Shown in pieces: positions 59,693-64,000 of a stretch of 64,000 bases of DNA. This DNA is from JAJAZB01 sp964244295 (GTDB lineage: Bacteria; Bacteroidota; Bacteroidia; Cytophagales; Spirosomataceae). Position 1 is the stretch's first letter, and the number at the start of each line of letters is the position of its first letter. The stretch is taken from assembly GCA_964244295.1 (NCBI GenBank), contig CAXTIG010000032.1:1-64000 (forward strand). The letters are read 5' to 3'. The notes under the pieces were generated by a model. It did not search any database and was not told the origin of the DNA. It saw nothing but the letters and a program-made list of their open reading frames with translations. The translations under genes and the position numbers were made by a program.

Positions 59693-61501
59693 ATGCTCCG
59701 ACGGATTGCCTTTGCCCTGCCTTTTCTATTCCTGCCAACTCTGGCACCATCCCAATCCACCAACCCCCGTATCGCGCAGGTTGAAAACAGCCTGCTGCCC
59801 TACGTGCCCGTCGAGGGCCTGAAGGGCTGGAACCTGCCCGAACGTATGAAGTTCCACCGGGTGCCGGGCCTGAGCATCGCCGTTATCCGCGACTACAAAA
59901 TCGACTGGACCAAAGCCTACGGTCTCGCGGACACCATGAAGCGAATCCAAGTCACGACGGAAACGATGTTCTCGGCGGGGTCGATTTCCAAACTCGTGGC
60001 CGCCGTGGCCGCGCTGAAATTGGTCGAGGAGGGAAAACTAACGCTGGATTCGCCCATCAACGCCAGCCTCCGGTCGTGGAAACTGGCGGAGAGCGACTTC
60101 ACCCGCACCACGCCAGTCACCCTTCAGATGCTACTCAGCCACCGGGGCGGCACGAGCCAGTCGGCCTACTTCGGCTTCACGCCCGACCACCAGCCACTGC
60201 CTTCAGTCGTAGACATTTTATCGGGGAAACCGGGTACGGAAAGTCGCCCCGTCGTTGTCAACAGCGCCCCCAACGGGGAATTTCGCTACTCAGGGGGCGG
60301 CTACCTGGTGGCCCAACTGGCGATGATGGACGCGACGGGGCAGGACTTTGCGTCGTTGACCGGGAAAACCGTTTTCCAAAAACTAGGCATGGCCCACACC
60401 ACCTTCGCGCAACCCCTGCCGAAGCAGTTCGCCCGGAACGCCTCGTGGGCGTATTCGGAGAATGCCTGGTTTAAAGGAATGCCCTACGTGTACCCGCAGC
60501 AGGCCCCGGCGGGGCTGTACTCGACCCCGACCGACCTGGCGCGCCTGCTCATCGACCTTCAAAACAGCTACCGGGGCAAAAAAGGGCTGCTGTCGGCGGC
60601 GTCCGTCCGGGCCATGCTGACGCCGCAGGCGCTGGTTTCCGACGGGGCCTACCGGGAAGAAATTGGGCTGGGCGCGTTTCTCCTGCAACGCAGCCTCAAC
60701 CAAGCCCCGGAGGGCCGCTACTTCGAGCATACGGGCGTTAACGCCGGATTTTTGGCCTACGCCCTCGGCAGCGTGACGGGTGGCAACGGCGTCGTGATTA
60801 TGATGAACAACGACGGCGGGGCGGGCGAGTTGGGCAGGGAAATCCGGCGGGCGGTGGCGAAAGTCTACCACTGGCCCCGTTTCCTGCCCGACGCCATCGA
60901 GCCGGTGGCGCTGGCCGATGCAGACCTGAATTCCTACGTGGGCCGGTTCAAACGGGGAGCCGACGAGGTGGTTTCGTTTCGTCGGGAAAATAACTTTCTC
61001 GTGGAAACCATCAACGACGGCAACCCGATTCTCTGCGTTCCGGTGGGCCGCGACACCGTTGCCTTCACCGACTACACCCTACGGGGGCTGTTTGAGCGGG
61101 GACCATCGGGTCGGGTCGATTCGTTTCGGGTGGAAGGCAGCGCCCGCGCCATGCCGCGCCTGGCCGAAGGCGAGTATGTGCCCAACGAACTACTCCGCCT
61201 GGGCCGAATCGCGGAGGCCGTGGAGGGCTACCGCCGCCTGAACCTCAACGAGTACCAACTCACGTACATGGCCTACGAGTTTTTAAACCGCCGACCGGCC
61301 AATCTCAACGCAGCGGAAGGAATCTTGGGCCTGGCCCGGCAGCAGTTTCCGGAGTCCGCCATCGTGTACGCCCGCTGGGGGGATTTGTACGAAAAACGGG
61401 GTCAGAAACCGGAAGCCATCGAAGCGTACCAAACGGCGCTGAAGTACAATCCCTCGGACGAGGAAATTAAAGGAAAGCTGGCGGGGTTGGCGGGGCGATG
61501 A
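59693..61501 (+). CDS. Exported serine hydrolase (beta-lactamase/PBP4 fold) with TPR tail
   Basis: A 602-residue protein; the start at 59693 gives leader MLRRIAFALPFLFLPTLAPS. The class C-type domain (~30-390) has the SxxK motif in SAGSISKLVAAVAAL, the YxN-like position in RYSGGGYLVAQL and a third motif around EHTGVNAGF. The C-terminal ~110 residues include a TPR-like unit (ARWGDLYEKRGQKPEAIEAY, LKYNPSDEEIKG). Functions in this family range from D-alanyl peptide hydrolysis to esterase activity, and the substrate cannot be told from the sequence. It follows the AraC gene by 22 bp. Confidence 0.88.
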   Translation: MLRRIAFALPFLFLPTLAPSQSTNPRIAQVENSLLPYVPVEGLKGWNLPERMKFHRVPGLSIAVIRDYKIDWTKAYGLADTMKRIQVTTETMFSAGSISKLVAAVAALKLVEEGKLTLDSPINASLRSWKLAESDFTRTTPVTLQMLLSHRGGTSQSAYFGFTPDHQPLPSVVDILSGKPGTESRPVVVNSAPNGEFRYSGGGYLVAQLAMMDATGQDFASLTGKTVFQKLGMAHTTFAQPLPKQFARNASWAYSENAWFKGMPYVYPQQAPAGLYSTPTDLARLLIDLQNSYRGKKGLLSAASVRAMLTPQALVSDGAYREEIGLGAFLLQRSLNQAPEGRYFEHTGVNAGFLAYALGSVTGGNGVVIMMNNDGGAGELGREIRRAVAKVYHWPRFLPDAIEPVALADADLNSYVGRFKRGADEVVSFRRENNFLVETINDGNPILCVPVGRDTVAFTDYTLRGLFERGPSGRVDSFRVEGSARAMPRLAEGEYVPNELLRLGRIAEAVEGYRRLNLNEYQLTYMAYEFLNRRPANLNAAEGILGLARQQFPESAIVYARWGDLYEKRGQKPEAIEAYQTALKYNPSDEEIKGKLAGLAGR

Positions 61502-61547
61502 AAGGCCAATTATGCAAGTCTATCACGGCGGTTGCGATACCATCCCG

Positions 61548-62723
61548 TCACTCGTACACCCCAAAGCGTTTCAACTGGCCGGGCAGCGTGGCGATGCTAC
61601 ACAAAAAAACACCTGGTCGGAGTTCGTCGTCGCTGCCGCTGGGGGTAACGACCAACAGCGGGGGATTGCCCAAATCCTGCAAAGCCAGGGTGTTGCCTTT
61701 GCTCAGGGTGGGTAGGTTTGAGAGTTTGATTTCGAGCGCGAGCACGATGCTGCCGCCCTGTTCCAGCACCAGGTCGAGTTCGGAGCCTTGCTGCGTCCGG
61801 TAAAAATAGGCCCGTGTGCGCGTACCCAACACGGCCACCACCTGTTGAACCACGTAGCCTTCCCAGGACCCACCCGCCACGGGATGCCCCAGCAGCGCTT
61901 CTTCGTCGTAAAGCCGCAGCAGGTGATGCACCATGCCCGAATCGCGCACGTAGGCTTTGGGCGCTTTGGTCAGCCGTTTGCCCAAGTTAACGAAATACGG
62001 CTCCAAGCGCCGAACCAAAAAGGCTTGTTCCAGAAAATCCACGTAACGTTGCACGGTCGTCACGGCCAGCCCCAAGGAGTTGGCCAGGTTGGCGTAGTTG
62101 AGCAACCCGCCCTGCTGACTGGCCAGCATGGTCAGGAGCCGCCGCACCAGGTCGGGTGCCGCTGCTAGCCCCAACTGCGGCAAATCACGTTGCAGATACG
62201 TCGCCACAAACGATTCGAACCAGTCGCGCAGGCGTTTGGCGGAAGGAGCCAGGTACGCTTCCGGGAAACCGCCGCGCAGCCAGTGCAGCCGATAAGTGGC
62301 CGAATCGGGCAGTTCTTCGAGCAGAAGCGGATGCATTTCCAGGTAAATCACTCGTCCGGCCAGCGACTCCGAACTGCTGCGTAACAACGTCGGCGAGGCC
62401 GAACCCAACAGCAGAAACCGACCCGCGACCCGGTGTTGGTCGATGAGGCCGCGCAGCACCGGAAACAGGTCGGGGAGTTGCTGCACTTCGTCAAAAATCA
62501 CCGTCTGTTCGAATCGGGTACTCAGGTAAAGTTCCGGGTCGGGACTGAGCCGACTGCGTTGCGAGGGGAGTTCCAGGTCGAGGTAAACCGAGGGGCGCGG
62601 CAACCGAGGCTGGAGGGTTTTCACCAGCGTCGTTTTCCCGACCTGACGCGGCCCAACCACGACCACCGCCGGGAAGTAGCGAATTTGTTCGAGGAGATGG
62701 TCTTCCAGTAGGCGTCGAATCAT
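61548..62723 (-). CDS. AAA_14 / DUF4143 ATPase
   Basis: A 391-residue protein. The N-terminal ATPase part has the Walker A loop in VVVGPRQVGKTTLVKTL, the Walker B-like VIFDEVQQLPDLF and the sensor LLLGSASPTLL. The C-terminal DUF4143 part ends FYRTQQGSELDLVLEQGGSI and LALEIKLS, a PD-(D/E)xK-like signature (ExD...EIK). Such two-domain proteins are very common in Bacteroidota, have no settled function and are often toxin-antitoxin- or defence-associated. It stands alone, convergent with the serine hydrolase gene. Confidence 0.9.
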   Translation of the reverse strand: MIRRLLEDHLLEQIRYFPAVVVVGPRQVGKTTLVKTLQPRLPRPSVYLDLELPSQRSRLSPDPELYLSTRFEQTVIFDEVQQLPDLFPVLRGLIDQHRVAGRFLLLGSASPTLLRSSSESLAGRVIYLEMHPLLLEELPDSATYRLHWLRGGFPEAYLAPSAKRLRDWFESFVATYLQRDLPQLGLAAAPDLVRRLLTMLASQQGGLLNYANLANSLGLAVTTVQRYVDFLEQAFLVRRLEPYFVNLGKRLTKAPKAYVRDSGMVHHLLRLYDEEALLGHPVAGGSWEGYVVQQVVAVLGTRTRAYFYRTQQGSELDLVLEQGGSIVLALEIKLSNLPTLSKGNTLALQDLGNPPLLVVTPSGSDDELRPGVFLCSIATLPGQLKRFGVYE

Positions 62724-62861
62724 GGATAAAATTCATGTAAATTTTTCACACTGCGAAAGATTTACTTGGAAATTCTTTTGACCTTTTTCAAACTTCACCG
62801 TCTGGTAACGCCTCCTCCCGCCAACTTTCGTAGTTTCGCCGGTACAAAATCACCTCGCCGC

Positions 62862-64000
62862 ATGAACCGCTTCAGCCCCCTGTTTTTCCTCCTGGTCCTG
62901 CTCGCCTGCGAGCGCCCCCGGCAGGCCGCCGTGGACACCCAACTCCTCCAGCAACTCGCCGCCAAACGGGTGAAGCTCCCCAACGGCTGGAGCCTCACGC
63001 CCGTCGGGCGGAGCGTGCCGCTGGGCGATTTGCCGCTCAACCTCGTCGTGTCGCCGAGCGGGAAGTACCTGGCCGTGACCAACAACGGACAGAGTACCCA
63101 GAGCATCCAGTTGATTGACGCGGCCTCGGAAAAAGTGTTGTCCACCGTCGAAATTCCGAAATCCTGGGTGGGGTTGGCCTTCAGCCGGGATGAAAAAACG
63201 CTGTACGCCTCCGGCGGAAACGACAACCGCGTGGCGATTTTTCGGGTTGAAAACGGCGCGTTGCGGGCCGATTCGAGCATTGCCCTCGGCAAGCCCTGGC
63301 CCAACAAAATCTCCCCCGCCGGACTCTGCGTCGACGAGGCCCGAAACCGGCTCTACGTCGTCACCAAAGACGACCGGGCGCTGTACGAAGTGAGTTTGAC
63401 CGAGAAAAAAGTAACCCGCCGCACCGAACTCCCCGCCGAAGCCTACACCTGCCTGCTTTCGCCGAACGGTCAGGAACTGTACGTGTCACTTTGGGGCGGA
63501 AAAAAGGTACTGGTCTTCAACCCCGAAAGCGCCCAACTCGTGGGTGAAATCAGCACCGAAGGCCACCCGAACGATTTGGTGTTGAGCAAAAACGGGAAAA
63601 CCCTGTTCGTCGCCAACGCCACCGAAAACTCGGTCTCGGTCATCGACGTGGCCGGGCGGCGGGTGCTGGAAACCATCGGCACCGCGCTCTACCCCGACGC
63701 CCCGGCGGGCAGCACGCCCAACGGCCTGGCGCTGTCGGGCGACGAAAAAACCCTGTACGTCGCCAACGCCGACAACAACTGCCTGGCGGTGTTCGACGTA
63801 GCCACGCCGGGCCGCAGCCGCCCGCGCGGGTTCATCCCCACCGGCTGGTACCCCACGAGCGTGAAGACGCTGGGCAACCGCGTGTTCGTGACCAATGGCA
63901 AGGGCTTCAGTTCGCTCCCCAACCCTAAAGGCCCGCGTCCGTTGAGCCGGAAAGAAGCCCAGGCCAAAGGCCCCAACCCCGCCGCCAACGACCGCAGCCA
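62862..64000 (+). CDS. YncE-like beta-propeller lipoprotein, probably fused to a phosphatase domain (partial)
   Basis: The start is ATG 62862; the frame is open to the window end (380 codons), so the gene is incomplete. Leader MNRFSPLFFLLVLLACERPR ends in a lipobox (LLAC) and implies an outer-membrane lipoprotein. YVTN-type propeller repeats follow: VVSPSGKYLAVTNNGQSTQS, AFSRDEKTLYASGGNDNRV, LLSPNGQELYVSLWGGKK, VLSKNGKTLFVANATENSV and ALSGDEKTLYVANADNNCL. The end (NPAANDRS) fits proteins where a YncE-like domain precedes an alkaline phosphatase/phosphoesterase domain; that second part is outside the window. Confidence 0.8.
   Translation, partial: MNRFSPLFFLLVLLACERPRQAAVDTQLLQQLAAKRVKLPNGWSLTPVGRSVPLGDLPLNLVVSPSGKYLAVTNNGQSTQSIQLIDAASEKVLSTVEIPKSWVGLAFSRDEKTLYASGGNDNRVAIFRVENGALRADSSIALGKPWPNKISPAGLCVDEARNRLYVVTKDDRALYEVSLTEKKVTRRTELPAEAYTCLLSPNGQELYVSLWGGKKVLVFNPESAQLVGEISTEGHPNDLVLSKNGKTLFVANATENSVSVIDVAGRRVLETIGTALYPDAPAGSTPNGLALSGDEKTLYVANADNNCLAVFDVATPGRSRPRGFIPTGWYPTSVKTLGNRVFVTNGKGFSSLPNPKGPRPLSRKEAQAKGPNPAANDRS

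Overview
The window looks like a GC-rich chromosome segment of a Bacteroidota bacterium of order Cytophagales, probably near Spirosoma, Larkinella or Rudanella. Pointers are a giant secreted protein with a type IX secretion C-terminal domain, two DUF5916 outer-membrane proteins, a PVC-type cytochrome protein, a fused aspartokinase/homoserine dehydrogenase, a tmRNA tag ending in SYAMAA, and Bacteroidota-style TAnnTTTG promoter elements. The placement is inferred from gene content only.

Layout. 1-1026: broken 3' part of a type ISP restriction-modification gene. 1203-7553: threonine aldolase, a 1418-residue secreted repeat protein and formyltetrahydrofolate deformylase. 7626-14202: a periplasmic molybdenum hydroxylase cluster (one 2Fe-2S subunit, two large subunits) interleaved with a Uma2-like gene, a dead antitoxin-like gene and a PIN toxin-antitoxin pair. 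14213-22314: mostly envelope proteins (Tat-exported oxidoreductase, PD40 propeller, DoxX, DUF5916) and an AlbA-type regulator. 22437-23674: a deletion scar where an IS630 remnant joins two truncated genes. 23779-28739: threonine pathway genes thrA and thrB with a PIN module between them and another PIN module upstream. 28977-36634: vWA protein, tmRNA with terminator, GroES-like protein, phosphoesterase, sugar isomerase-like protein and a large PVC-type haem protein. 36828-42217: ATP-grasp protein, a second Uma2 protein, and an ECF sigma / anti-sigma / DUF4097 / DUF4097 operon. 42525-45166: a small accessory island (DUF4160-DUF2442 pair, AT-rich AlbA gene) bounded on one side by a 46-bp duplicate of the neighbouring NTF2-like gene. 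45236-52573: DUF1080 protein, small membrane proteins, a haem-dependent demethylase-like protein, an exported caspase with its partner, and the second DUF5916 protein. 52677-64000: six-PAS histidine kinase, a frameshifted truncated haemoglobin, a Kup potassium transporter, AraC-type regulator, serine hydrolase, AAA/DUF4143 ATPase and the start of a YncE-like lipoprotein.

The most distinctive layer is repeats. One palindromic element, with arms of 31-45 bp and a conserved loop of about 24 nt, occurs three times. Several other palindromes begin GTCAT/GTCAC and end in the complement. A separate class of short-period tandem or inverted repeats sits between genes and, in at least three genes, has become part of the protein. 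No CRISPR array, rRNA or ordinary tRNA was seen.
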